Source: Tenggerimyces flavus (GTDB taxonomy: Bacteria > Actinomycetota > Actinomycetes > Propionibacteriales > Actinopolymorphaceae). From it: DNA of 64,000 nt. The DNA is taken from NCBI RefSeq assembly GCF_016907715.1, contig NZ_JAFBCM010000001.1, positions 7,006,001-7,070,000 on the forward strand, read 5' to 3'. Each line of letters starts with the position of its first letter. The first letter of the stretch is position 1. The position numbers and the translations under genes are program-made. Shown piece after piece: positions 1 through 7,379 of this stretch. A model generated the notes under the pieces. The model did not search any database, was not told the origin of the DNA, and worked only from the letters and a program-made list of their open reading frames with translations.

Positions 1-180
1 GCGGCTGAGCCAGGCGCTGGTGCGGACTGATCGTTCGGGTCGCGGCTCGCCGCGTGTGAACGCCTCGACCCGTTCGACCTCGGCGTCGACGAGGTACTGC
101 GCGAGCGTCTCCAGACGGAAGACGTTCCGTTCGAACCGATCGAAGCAGGCGTTGAACTCCTCAGGGCTGACCGCCGTCAT
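1..180 (-). CDS. DUF6879-like protein, C-terminally cut by window edge
   Basis: The start lies inside the window and the 3' end runs off the left edge, leaving about 60 residues. The visible part begins MTAVSPEEFNACFDRFER and continues with LETLAQYLVDAEVERVEAF. This resembles the N-terminus of the actinobacterial DUF6879 family, usually encoded beside small DUF397-type or XRE partners and of unknown biochemical role. Its ATG overlaps the stop of the upstream small gene (ATGA, 177-180), so the two are translationally coupled. The family call rests on recall of the N-terminal pattern. Confidence 0.6.
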   Translation of the reverse strand, partial: MTAVSPEEFNACFDRFERNVFRLETLAQYLVDAEVERVEAFTRGEPRPERSVRTSAWLSR

Positions 181-401
181 GCGGTCGGCTTCCCGACGCG
201 GCCGGTGGCGATCAGGTACTGCTCCAGGACCGCTCGCGGGATGGAGACGACGCCTTCGTGGCTGGGCACCGGGCCGACTTCGTCGCGGTAGCTCGGGTCG
301 TTCACGAACGCTCCCTGCACGATGACATCGCCGGTGTCGAGGTCGTCGGACATCTTCGGACACGGACCGTCTTCGCATCCTGCACGCTGCGCGTACCGCA
401 T
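177..401 (-). CDS. small conserved hypothetical protein (74 aa)
   Basis: I chose the internal ATG at 401 because GGGAGG lies 5 nt upstream of it; a longer reading from 428 has no such site. The protein starts MRYAQRAGCEDGPCPKM and carries the pattern C-x4-PCP, then a hydrophilic stretch ending in IPRAVLEQYLIATGRV. No membrane segment or known domain is visible. It overlaps the DUF6879-like gene by 4 nt, so they form a two-gene operon. Function unknown; the pairing suggests a regulatory or small-partner role, which is inference only. Confidence 0.6.
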   Translation of the reverse strand: MRYAQRAGCEDGPCPKMSDDLDTGDVIVQGAFVNDPSYRDEVGPVPSHEGVVSIPRAVLEQYLIATGRVGKPTA

Positions 402-598
402 GGGTTCCTCCCGTGATGACTGATACATGTCGAGTCAGTGTGTTCCACTGTGATGCGACGTTGGCGCTTGGTCAAGAGTTGACATGCTATACGCATGAGC
501 CTCAAACTGATTCAAATTGATTAACGGAACCTGCCGTGGACCAGCCGAGCGGCGGTCGGACCGCGGACGAATCCTCGGGCTGTCCCGGGAAGGCGGCA

Positions 599-808
599 AT
601 GGACGAATACGAGGAGGCCGCCCTGGAGCGTAAGCGGCTCCTCGGCACCCCGTGCGGGTTCTGCGGTCAAGCGGCCGGCTATTGGTGCGTCGATGCGGGC
701 GGCCGCGAAGTCCGCAACACCAACCGACAGCACGTGATCCGGTACAGCCAATCCGGTGTCAGACGAGGTGTGTTGCGCGCCCTTCTGGTCAAGGCACGGC
801 TCCTGTAA
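599..808 (+). CDS. small zinc-finger-like protein (69 aa)
   Basis: ATG at 599 is preceded by GGAAGG with 5-nt spacing. The core reads CGFCGQAAGYWC followed by a basic stretch with RNTNRQH, matching the C-x2-C ... C ... H layout of short actinobacterial zinc-finger proteins of the type 'CPxCGAxPGxPC...RxxPHxxR'. Such proteins are common near mobile or phage-like DNA; no biochemical role is known to me. The C-terminal 20 residues are basic and unconserved. It stands alone in a roughly 470-nt gap between opposing genes. It could also be a decayed fragment. Confidence 0.45.
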   Translation: MDEYEEAALERKRLLGTPCGFCGQAAGYWCVDAGGREVRNTNRQHVIRYSQSGVRRGVLRALLVKARLL

Positions 809-872
809 CAAGCCACGGTCCCGGGCACAGTTCCCAGCGGACGGTCGCCTTGCACCGTGTTGTCGGCTGCCT

Positions 873-1601
873 TCACTCAGGTCGGTGGGCGACGAAGACG
901 AGCTCCCGGCCGGGGCGGTCGGGGGCGTCGCGGACCTCGTCGAGCACGTAGCCATGCTCGGCGAGGTCGGCCTCGACCTCGGTTCGTGAGCGGAACCGCA
1001 GCGTCGAGTCGGAGGTGAGCACGGCGCCGTCCGAAGCGAAGACGCAGGTGCCGCGGAACGACACCAGGGGTAGCGCGACGTTGGTGAGGTCGAGCCAGCT
1101 CTCCACAGCTCCGACCTCTGGGATGTCCGTCACGCCGTGGGTGTGCTCCCGGGTCCACTCCTCCCACGCGCGGCGGGCCGGGTCGCGCGTCTCGAACACC
1201 AGCCGCCCGCCGGGCCGCAGGGCTTCGAACGCTCCGCGCAACGTCCCCTGCCAGTCGCCCGGATCGACGATGGCCTGCGCTACGTTCGCGGTCATCGTGG
1301 CCAGGTCGACCTGCAACGGTGGGAGCGCGGTCGCGTCGCCGTGGATCCAGCGAACTCGTTCGCTCCCGAGCTTGCCGCGCGCCACGTCGAGCGACGCGCC
1401 GGCCGGATCGACGCCGACCACCTCGAGACCTCGGTCGGCGAGCAGCAGCGCGAAGACGCCCGTTCCGCACCCGATGTCCAGTACGCGTCGCGCGCCGAAC
1501 TCCGCCGCCATCCGGACATACACGTCGAGATCGCCGCGGTCCGGATCGAGCGCGTCGTAGATCGCGGCGAGCCGTGGATGTTCGAACCCCTCGTCGGCCA
1601 T
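873..1601 (-). CDS. class I SAM-dependent methyltransferase
   Basis: A 242-residue protein from ATG 1601. Residues about 40-48 give the glycine-rich SAM motif VLDIGCGTG, followed by the acidic strand-2 end VVGVDPAG and the motif-II region GDATALP. LRPGGRLVFETRD is the usual post-motif-III segment. The length and layout fit small-molecule Methyltransf_25-type enzymes. The substrate cannot be read from sequence. It diverges from oligoribonuclease with a 76-nt gap, so the two promoters probably face apart there. Longer in-frame extension to 1904 overlaps the orn gene and is not used. Confidence 0.85.
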   Translation of the reverse strand: MADEGFEHPRLAAIYDALDPDRGDLDVYVRMAAEFGARRVLDIGCGTGVFALLLADRGLEVVGVDPAGASLDVARGKLGSERVRWIHGDATALPPLQVDLATMTANVAQAIVDPGDWQGTLRGAFEALRPGGRLVFETRDPARRAWEEWTREHTHGVTDIPEVGAVESWLDLTNVALPLVSFRGTCVFASDGAVLTSDSTLRFRSRTEVEADLAEHGYVLDEVRDAPDRPGRELVFVAHRPE

Positions 1602-1677
1602 GCGGGGAACGTAGAGGGCACGAGGTCGCGACACCACTCGGTTTTCGCGCGTTCCGCGTGACGGGAAGGTCAGACGT

Positions 1678-2319
1678 GTGGTTATGGTGTCCGACATGTA
1701 TGACCGGCTGGTCTGGATCGACTGTGAGATGACGGGGCTGGACCTCGGTGCCGATGCGCTCGTCGAGGTGGCGGCGCTGGTCACCGACGGAGAGCTCACG
1801 GTGCTGGGTGACGGCATCGACCTGGTGATCAAACCGCCGCCCGCCGCGATCGACCAGATGCGTGACGTCGTACGCGAGATGCACACGTCCTCGGGGCTGC
1901 TCACCGAGCTCGCCGACGGGCTGACGCTGGCGGAGGCTGAGGAGCAGGTACTGGACTACATCCGGCAGTTTGCCGCCGAGCCCGGGCGGGCACCGTTGGC
2001 GGGGAACACGGTGGCGACGGACCGTTCGTTCCTGGCGCGGGACATGCCGACGCTGGAGTCGTTCCTGCACTACCGGATCGTTGACGTGTCATCCATCAAG
2101 GAGCTCGTGCGGCGCTGGTATCCGCGGGTGTACTACGCCTCGCCGCAGAAAGCCGGCAACCACCGGGCGCTGGCCGACATTCGCGAGTCGATCGACGAGC
2201 TGCGGTACTACCGTTCGGCCGTCTTCGTTCCGCAACCGGGACCGGACTCGGCGACAGCCCGGTCGATCGCGGGCTCGATTCTCGGTCATCCGACGGGCGG
2301 GGCGCCGGTTTCGGAGTAG
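1678..2319 (+). CDS. orn: oligoribonuclease
   Basis: DEDD-family 3'-5' exoribonuclease that degrades 2-5-nt RNA fragments and pGpG to mononucleotides. The Exo I motif is visible as [10 protein letters not shown] near the N-terminus. Further on, [13 protein letters not shown] carries Exo II and [11 protein letters not shown] carries Exo III with its general-base histidine. GTG at 1678 has GGGAAGG 8 nt upstream; ATG at 1684 or 1696 are alternative starts. The length of 213 (or 207) residues is normal. tRNA-His lies directly downstream, an arrangement common in actinomycetes. Probably its own transcription unit. Confidence 0.97.
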   Translation: MVMVSDMYDRLVWIDCEMTGLDLGADALVEVAALVTDGELTVLGDGIDLVIKPPPAAIDQMRDVVREMHTSSGLLTELADGLTLAEAEEQVLDYIRQFAAEPGRAPLAGNTVATDRSFLARDMPTLESFLHYRIVDVSSIKELVRRWYPRVYYASPQKAGNHRALADIRESIDELRYYRSAVFVPQPGPDSATARSIAGSILGHPTGGAPVSE

Positions 2320-2377
2320 GGATATCCGGTGCACGACCGCGCGGACCACTGGCTACACTAGGTCCGCTGCATTTCAT

Positions 2378-2451
2378 GGTGGGCGTAGCTCAGTTGGTAG
2401 AGCACCGGGTTGTGGTCCCGGTGGCCGCGGGTTCGAATCCCGTCGCTCACC
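2378..2451 (+). tRNA. tRNA-His (anticodon GTG)
   Basis: The acceptor arm GTGGGCG (2379-2385) pairs with CGCTCAC (2444-2450), including one G-T pair. G at 2378 can act as the extra G-1 typical of tRNA-His, facing C73 at 2451. The anticodon stem is CCGGG/CCCGG around loop TTGTGGT, with anticodon GTG at 2412-2414. The T arm GCGGGTTCGAATCCCGT is normal. CCA is not encoded. Confidence 0.97.
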
Positions 2452-2538
2452 CGTGTACCGGCTCCAGTGTTTCACGCTGGAATCGGTTGCTCTTAGCGTT
2501 AGCCCTGGTCAGCGGGCGTTCTTGGCCTTTGTGCGCTT

Positions 2539-3435
2539 TCAAGCGTCGATATCTCTCGACTCTATCTCAGCGAGGGTTTTCTCAACCTCGTAAAGGTCGC
2601 GCTCGTTGAACTCGGCCAATCGGCGTTCACGGGCATCGAGGTCGTCAAGGAAGGCGTACCGGGTCCCAACTATCGCGATCCACTCGTCGATCCGCACTGG
2701 CTTGGTGAGGTAGCCGATGTCTTCGGGTCGGAAGTCCTTCGCCGTCCTGGGGGCGAGCACATCGTCTGGGTCGATGGGTTTGGTGCCGCGATCGTCGACG
2801 ACGATGTCGCGGAAGACCTTGAGCACCCACAGTCGTCGCACGAGTGGCTGGTCCATCGCGCCTGCCGTTGCGTACCACTGGAGGTCGTAGAGATCGCGGG
2901 CCAACGACACTCTGCGGTAGCGGGCAAGCTTCTCGGCTACCGCTTCTTCCGTTCGCACCACGGGAGTCGGCGGCAGGGCGAATCCATAACGATCGTGGAT
3001 CGGCAGGTGGATGGGTATCAACAAGTCAGCGGTGAGGCTCAGTTTGTGTCGTGCGAGTTCGACCTTCGCGCCGAGTTGCGGACTGCCGAATGGCGTCTCG
3101 ACTCGGAGGTCGCCACGCCGTCCGTCGTCTCCCAGGTTCTCGATCGTGAACGAGAATCCGTCGAGCTCGGTCCCATCGAGCGCTTGGAGCACAGCGAGAG
3201 GCAGATCATCGCCGGGCGCGGCGAAATCGAGGTCCGTTGAGAACCGACCCGCGTTGCCCGCGCGGAACTTCCTCAACGCCGTGCCGCCCTTGAACACCAG
3301 TCCTTGGCGGAAAAGGCCTGCTTCATGGAGCAGGCGCAGTGCGTGATCCTGGGCGATGTCGAGGAGCGCGGCATCACGCCCACCCCTCGCGCCCTGGTAG
3401 TGGCGTACCAGGTGACCCTCGGTGATACGGATCAT
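2539..3435 (-). CDS. AbiEii-type nucleotidyltransferase toxin
   Basis: 298-residue nucleotidyltransferase of the AbiEii/AbiGii family, the toxin half of a two-gene toxin-antitoxin and abortive-infection system. The motif FKGGTALRK near residue 48 is the substrate-binding GG(S/T) loop. FSTDLDF near residue 65 supplies the catalytic Asp pair. Later, AVAEKLARYRR and ARDLYDLQWY match the family's conserved Lys and R-D-x-x-D region. Family members transfer nucleotides to tRNA or other targets; this one's target is unknown. Its start overlaps the upstream antitoxin stop by 4 nt. It lies 87 nt from tRNA-His and points towards it. Confidence 0.9.
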   Translation of the reverse strand: MIRITEGHLVRHYQGARGGRDAALLDIAQDHALRLLHEAGLFRQGLVFKGGTALRKFRAGNAGRFSTDLDFAAPGDDLPLAVLQALDGTELDGFSFTIENLGDDGRRGDLRVETPFGSPQLGAKVELARHKLSLTADLLIPIHLPIHDRYGFALPPTPVVRTEEAVAEKLARYRRVSLARDLYDLQWYATAGAMDQPLVRRLWVLKVFRDIVVDDRGTKPIDPDDVLAPRTAKDFRPEDIGYLTKPVRIDEWIAIVGTRYAFLDDLDARERRLAEFNERDLYEVEKTLAEIESRDIDA

Positions 3436-4235
3436 GACCCGCCTCCCACTCCGAAGTACCTGTGGAAGACGGTGTCGCTCACCTTGGTCAGAGGGTCATA
3501 GCAGCCGCCCTGCCGATGTGGCCCAACCCACGCCGTTTCCGTTGGAGGGTAGGCGGCGACGATTTGTTGGGTTCCCGGGACGTTGCCCGAGGCCTGCAGC
3601 AGGTAAGCGGTGCGTTGCCGCGAGGCAGCTCCCATCGGCGCCAGCAGTCGAATGACCTTCTCGGCGTCAACCTCGTACGAGGATGCCGACAACCACTGTC
3701 CGAGGCCGGCGGCGTCCTTGTAGCCGGAGGGGCGTATCCCGATGCCAACAATGAGGCCCTCGCGATCCCAGACGGGCAGCCCATTGATCGTCGCGATGCC
3801 CTCATCCGGCATCTCGACCCGAACGTAGCGCCACTCGCCGCCTAGCGCTTTGGGAAAGGGCGCGCCGTTCGGTAGCGCAATGACGTTCCGCTCGGGAATC
3901 CGTTGAGCCAGGCCGAGTACGGATGCGGCCGACTCCATCGCGAGTGTCCCCGGCCAGTTCGTGTCGAGAGCCTGCTGGGCGCGGAACTCGATGAATCGGT
4001 CCCCGGAGCCGTAGGGGCCGCCTCGCGCGCCGGGAAGAAACTCCCAGGAATGCCGCGTGCGAAGCTTGCCGAGCCACCCGCCACGCTGAAGGTCATAGGC
4101 CATCCGTCGAGGGTCACCGCTCAGGTCGAGTTGACGCATGACCGACCCCAATCGATCGACCGTCACGACGACATCGCCGTCGAGTTCAAGCTGCTCGACA
4201 ACGTCCGAGACTGAGCGCGCAATCACACGAGCCAC
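3432..4235 (-). CDS. AbiEi-type antitoxin / autoregulator
   Basis: 267-residue partner of the AbiEii toxin. The N-terminal about 90 residues form a winged-helix region (VVTVDRLGSVMRQLDLSGDPRRMAYDLQRGGWL) typical of the AbiEi DNA-binding domain. The remainder is the AbiEi C-terminal region that neutralises the toxin. GTG at 4235 is the most upstream start in frame, because a TGA lies three codons before it. GTG at 4226 is an alternative. The start codon touches one arm of a large inverted repeat, as expected for an autorepressed operon. It is co-transcribed with the toxin gene by 4-nt overlap. Confidence 0.85.
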   Translation of the reverse strand: MARVIARSVSDVVEQLELDGDVVVTVDRLGSVMRQLDLSGDPRRMAYDLQRGGWLGKLRTRHSWEFLPGARGGPYGSGDRFIEFRAQQALDTNWPGTLAMESAASVLGLAQRIPERNVIALPNGAPFPKALGGEWRYVRVEMPDEGIATINGLPVWDREGLIVGIGIRPSGYKDAAGLGQWLSASSYEVDAEKVIRLLAPMGAASRQRTAYLLQASGNVPGTQQIVAAYPPTETAWVGPHRQGGCYDPLTKVSDTVFHRYFGVGGGS

Positions 4236-4291
4236 TGTCGTTCACCACCGTTCTTCGCCTCATAGTAACGAACTACGGTGGCGAACGACAG
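4235..4291 (-). promoter_or_regulatory. AbiEi operator/promoter: large inverted repeat
   Basis: Two near-perfect 22-nt arms (4235-4256 and 4270-4291) face each other across 13 nt. Each contains CTGTCGTTC, one variable base and CCACCG on the relevant strand. On the minus strand the spacer contains TACTAT (4262-4267), a good -10 hexamer, so bound protein would sit on the promoter. AbiEi antitoxins are known to bind inverted repeats and repress their own promoters. Promoter assignment is by eye. Confidence 0.75.
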
Positions 4292-4474
4292 GCCGGCACC
4301 CGAGCCAGTCCGACGACAGCGCATATTGGGGGACACGTGGTGGCCTCGGGCAAGGTTGACGAACGCGCGATGAAGGGACCCAATCCTGACCAGGAACGGT
4401 CGTTGGCCTGCCTGTGCGCAGGCCCGACGGGTTAGTTTCCTCCCACCTACCTACGTCGTTCGGGGGAATCTGAC

Positions 4475-4882
4475 ATGAGTCGACGCATCCTTGCTCTCAC
4501 CGCTGCCGCCGCGCTCGCGACCGCCGGCATGATCCTCACCGCTGGTCCCGCCTCGGCGGCCGAGACGTGTACGGACTTCGTGTCCGACGGCGCCGAGCTG
4601 CGGATCTGCACCAGCCTCTACTCGCCGTCGGCCGGGAACGTGGTCGCGAGCGGGCGGACGATCGAGCTGCACGAGTACCTCCGCCGCCACCAGATCACGG
4701 TGTCGCTGCAGCGGCAGAACCCCTCCGGCGGCTGGGACACCCTCGCCACGGCGTCGGACGACAAGGGCGTCGAGGAAGCCTCTGCGACCACGACCGCCTT
4801 CCACAACACGGGCCGGCTCCGCGCCTGCGCGACCGGCGGCCTGTACGGCGGCCACGAGACCGCGACCGTCTGCACGCCCTAA
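4475..4882 (+). CDS. small secreted protein (135 aa)
   Basis: A clear Sec signal peptide (RRILALTAAAALATAGMIL) ends at TAGPASAAE, with likely cleavage after ASA. The mature part is about 105 residues with four cysteines (ETCTDF, LRICTS, RACATG, TVCTP) that could form two disulfides. Its predicted strands include ITVSLQRQNPSGGWDTLATAS, suggesting a compact beta-rich extracellular protein. GGGGG lies about 8 nt before the ATG. I recognise no family. It sits between the AbiE pair and the CIS-associated genes, and nothing ties it to either. Confidence 0.75.
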   Translation: MSRRILALTAAAALATAGMILTAGPASAAETCTDFVSDGAELRICTSLYSPSAGNVVASGRTIELHEYLRRHQITVSLQRQNPSGGWDTLATASDDKGVEEASATTTAFHNTGRLRACATGGLYGGHETATVCTP

Positions 4883-5067
4883 GCCTCGGGGAACGCCGCG
4901 CGCCGCTGGCCCTCGATGTCAGCGGCGCCACCTGGCCGACAGGTCCAGGCCTGGTCCAGGACGTCCGGATCGGCGAGGTCGGCGAAGGTGCGCGAGAACC
5001 AGCGGAGGTCGTCCGACGTGACCGCGTCGGTCGACCTCCCCTCAGCGTCTCGCGTCGGCTTCCGCAT
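4879..5067 (-). CDS. possible small protein (62 aa)
   Basis: An ATG-started reading frame downstream of, and on the same strand as, the CIS-associated membrane gene, overlapping the end of the secreted-protein gene tail to tail. The central part SDDLRWFSRTFADLADPDVLDQAWTC reads like a real amphipathic protein, but there is no convincing ribosome site and no family. The alternative is that 4883-5100 is simply non-coding. Confidence 0.3.
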   Translation of the reverse strand: MRKPTRDAEGRSTDAVTSDDLRWFSRTFADLADPDVLDQAWTCRPGGAADIEGQRRAAFPEA

Positions 5068-5100
5068 CCCGCGATTGTCGCGCGACGGGCAGAGCCGGCG

Positions 5101-6504
5101 CTACTGCGGTGAGTCGGCCACGGGCTGGGTGGCGGCCCTCTTCGGCTTGTCCGCCACGCTGCCGCCCACGGAGACGGCGTTCTCGCAGCGGGTCTGGCCG
5201 AGGATCGGCTGAGCGCAGGACAGCTGGATCACCACGCGTTCGCCCTCTTCGAAGACCACGGGCGAGATGTAGTGCTGGTCGAAGATGTTCCGGAACGTCT
5301 GCGGCTCCACCTGGTGGATGATGTCGTCGCCCTTGCGGAACTGCAGGGTGCCCGTTCCGCCGGTGGACTCGAAGAAGACCTCGGTCACACGCAGCCGCTT
5401 GCCCTTCGGAACGCGGTACACGGCGGTGTTCGTCGTGTTGCCCGGCGTCGCCCGGATCGTGTAGCGCTCGAAGTACGGGACCCCTGCGAGGGCCTCCCGC
5501 TGAGCGTCGATGATGTCGTCCTTGCTGTCGTCCTCGCCCTTGTTGTCGATGACGACGTCCCGGGTCTTCTTGGCGTCTTCCTTCGCCTCACCGGCGGTCG
5601 ACTTGGCCTGCTTGGCCTCGCCCTTCGCCTCGACCGCTTGCTTCTCCGCCTTCGCCGCGGACTCCTTGATCACGACCAGCGGCTTCTCCACCGCCTGCTG
5701 AGCCGTCGACTGGATCGCCGGGCGCATCGCGAAGATCCACAACGCGGCGGCACCCAAGGCCAGGGCGGCGACGCCGAGGATGGCTTTGCCCAGCCAGGGC
5801 GGCAAAGTCGCGTCCTGAACGGTCATGCCGTCCACCGAAGCGACCGGCGTCGACTGCTCGAACAGACCCGGAGCAGCGCGCCCGCCAGCAGGAACAGCAG
5901 CAGAGGCCAACGTCGCCACGATGCTGAACGAGCGCGTACGGGAAGCCCCGCGCCACAACCGCTCCACGTTCCGTACGCGCACCTTCGCGAACGAAGCCGA
6001 GTTCGGCTCCACCGTCACCGTCTGCGGCGAGAAGCGGAAGTCCAAAGCGCCGTCCGGATCCTTGCCGGAAAGCTGCAGCACGACCGGCTGGTTGCCGCGG
6101 TTGTCCACCGCGAGCGAGTGGTGCCCGACCTTCCGCCCGTGCGACGTCCGCGGCGTGAGCTCCGCGGTCAGGTCGCCGAACGACTGGACGTGCGCCATGC
6201 CCTCCGGCACCACGACGTCGTTCGGGTGCTCCTGCGGCTCCACGACGACAGCGAAGGGCACGTCGCCCGCCGCGATCGGCGCGCCGCGCGGCACGTCGAT
6301 GGTGACGACCGCGGTCGCCTCGGTCTCCGGGTACAGCGACAGCGTCGCCGGTTCCACGGTCGCGTACGCGCCCAGCTCGCCGACGACACGCAGCGAGTAG
6401 GCCTCGACGATCGTCCCGCGGTTCGCGACGGTCACCTGACAGGAGGCGGTCGAACCAGGGACCACCGTGAGGTCTTGGACGTCCAAGTGCGCAGAGGTAG
6501 CCAC
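5101..6504 (-). CDS. CIS-associated Ig-like membrane protein with coiled coil
   Basis: 467 residues from GTG 6504. Residues 1-210 hold two Ig-like (COG1470/NEW3-type) beta domains (LTVVPGSTASCQVTVANRG; HSLAVDNRGNQPVVLQLSG). A single transmembrane helix follows at about 238-260 (LGKAILGVAALALGAAALW). Next comes a charged Ala/Lys/Glu coiled coil (275-330) and a C-terminal beta domain with a Cys pair (LSCAQPILGQTRC). There is no signal peptide, so the Ig domains are probably cytoplasmic and the tail external. Relatives annotated 'hydrolytic protein' occur in Streptomyces CIS clusters (recall), but no catalytic motif is visible. It diverges from the LuxR-type gene. Confidence 0.7.
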   Translation of the reverse strand: MATSAHLDVQDLTVVPGSTASCQVTVANRGTIVEAYSLRVVGELGAYATVEPATLSLYPETEATAVVTIDVPRGAPIAAGDVPFAVVVEPQEHPNDVVVPEGMAHVQSFGDLTAELTPRTSHGRKVGHHSLAVDNRGNQPVVLQLSGKDPDGALDFRFSPQTVTVEPNSASFAKVRVRNVERLWRGASRTRSFSIVATLASAAVPAGGRAAPGLFEQSTPVASVDGMTVQDATLPPWLGKAILGVAALALGAAALWIFAMRPAIQSTAQQAVEKPLVVIKESAAKAEKQAVEAKGEAKQAKSTAGEAKEDAKKTRDVVIDNKGEDDSKDDIIDAQREALAGVPYFERYTIRATPGNTTNTAVYRVPKGKRLRVTEVFFESTGGTGTLQFRKGDDIIHQVEPQTFRNIFDQHYISPVVFEEGERVVIQLSCAQPILGQTRCENAVSVGGSVADKPKRAATQPVADSPQ

Positions 6505-6682
6505 GACGCGACAGTACGACGCCACGCCGCCCCCGACACCAGGCGTCGGGACAGCCAAACGGGCAACCGATCTCGCCCCATCAGACCGTGTTGAGTCGGC
6601 GTTGAGTGCATGAAGAGCGGCCCTGTCGATACTGCCCGTACGGGCACAAGTCGGGACAGGGAACCAGGGGGAAGTAGGGGAC

Positions 6683-7327
6683 ATGAGAGATCGCATCCCG
6701 GTGTACGTGAAGGCACTCGACCCGCTCTCGCAGGCGGGTGTGATGCACGCTCTGCGGCACCGTACGGAAGTCCGGCTCATCGACGGTGGGGACCTCGCGA
6801 GCATGGACGCCAGCGAGACGACGGCGGTGGCGCTCGTCGTCGCCGAGTACGTCGACGAGGACACCGTCCAGGTGCTGCGCATGGTGCAGCAGCACGGTTG
6901 CCGCCGCATCGTTCTGGTGGCGACGCGGGTCGACGACGGCGCACTGATGACGGCGGTCGAGGCTGGGGTCTCGGGCGTCGTACGGCGGTGCGACGCGACG
7001 GCGGACCGGTTGGTGCACGTGATCCAGGTCGCGTCGGCCGGCGAGGGAAGCCTGCCGCCCGACCTGCTCGGGCGCCTGCTCGGTCAGGTCTCGCGACTGC
7101 AGCGGCACGTTCTCGCGCCGCACGGGCTGTCGCGTACGGGCCTGTCCGACCGTGAGACGCAGGTACTCAAGCTGATCGCGGACGGCAAGGACACCCAGGA
7201 GATCGCCCAGGAGCTGGCGTACTCCGAGCGCACGGTGAAGAACGTGCTCCACGACATCACCAGCCGCCTGCAACTGAAGAACCGCTCCCACGCAGTCGCC
7301 TACGCGCTCCGCGAAGGCCTTATCTAA
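6683..7327 (+). CDS. NarL/LuxR-type regulator with degenerate receiver
   Basis: 214 residues: an N-terminal receiver-like domain and a strong C-terminal LuxR helix-turn-helix (LSDRETQVLKLIADGKDTQEIA then YSERTVKNVLHDI). The receiver lacks what phosphorylation needs. The acidic pair is replaced (VKALDPLS), the phospho-acceptor Asp position reads ALVVAEY, and the late Lys is Arg (GVVRRCD). It therefore probably acts without phosphorylation. ATG 6683 follows a purine-rich GGGGGAAGTAGGGG. It lies beside the CIS locus and is a likely CIS regulator; a similar gene is found in Streptomyces CIS loci (recall). A strong terminator follows. Confidence 0.85.
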   Translation: MRDRIPVYVKALDPLSQAGVMHALRHRTEVRLIDGGDLASMDASETTAVALVVAEYVDEDTVQVLRMVQQHGCRRIVLVATRVDDGALMTAVEAGVSGVVRRCDATADRLVHVIQVASAGEGSLPPDLLGRLLGQVSRLQRHVLAPHGLSRTGLSDRETQVLKLIADGKDTQEIAQELAYSERTVKNVLHDITSRLQLKNRSHAVAYALREGLI

Positions 7328-7342
7328 AACCCGCAACCAGAA

Positions 7343-7372
7343 GAACGGCCCGAGCAGGTGCTCGGGCCGTTC
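7343..7372. terminator. bidirectional terminator hairpin
   Basis: A perfect 14-bp stem (GAACGGCCCGAGCA and its complement) with a 2-nt centre, effectively a 13-bp stem with a 4-nt loop. It lies in the 52-nt gap between the convergent LuxR-type and giant-protein genes. No clear T-run on either side, as is common in actinomycetes. Confidence 0.85.
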
Positions 7373-7379
7373 TCCATCT

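Noticed and set aside
2378-4291. AbiE pair as an island integrated into tRNA-His
   Set aside because: No second copy of the tRNA-His 3' end is visible beyond the pair and there is no integrase, so the idea is unsupported beyond position.
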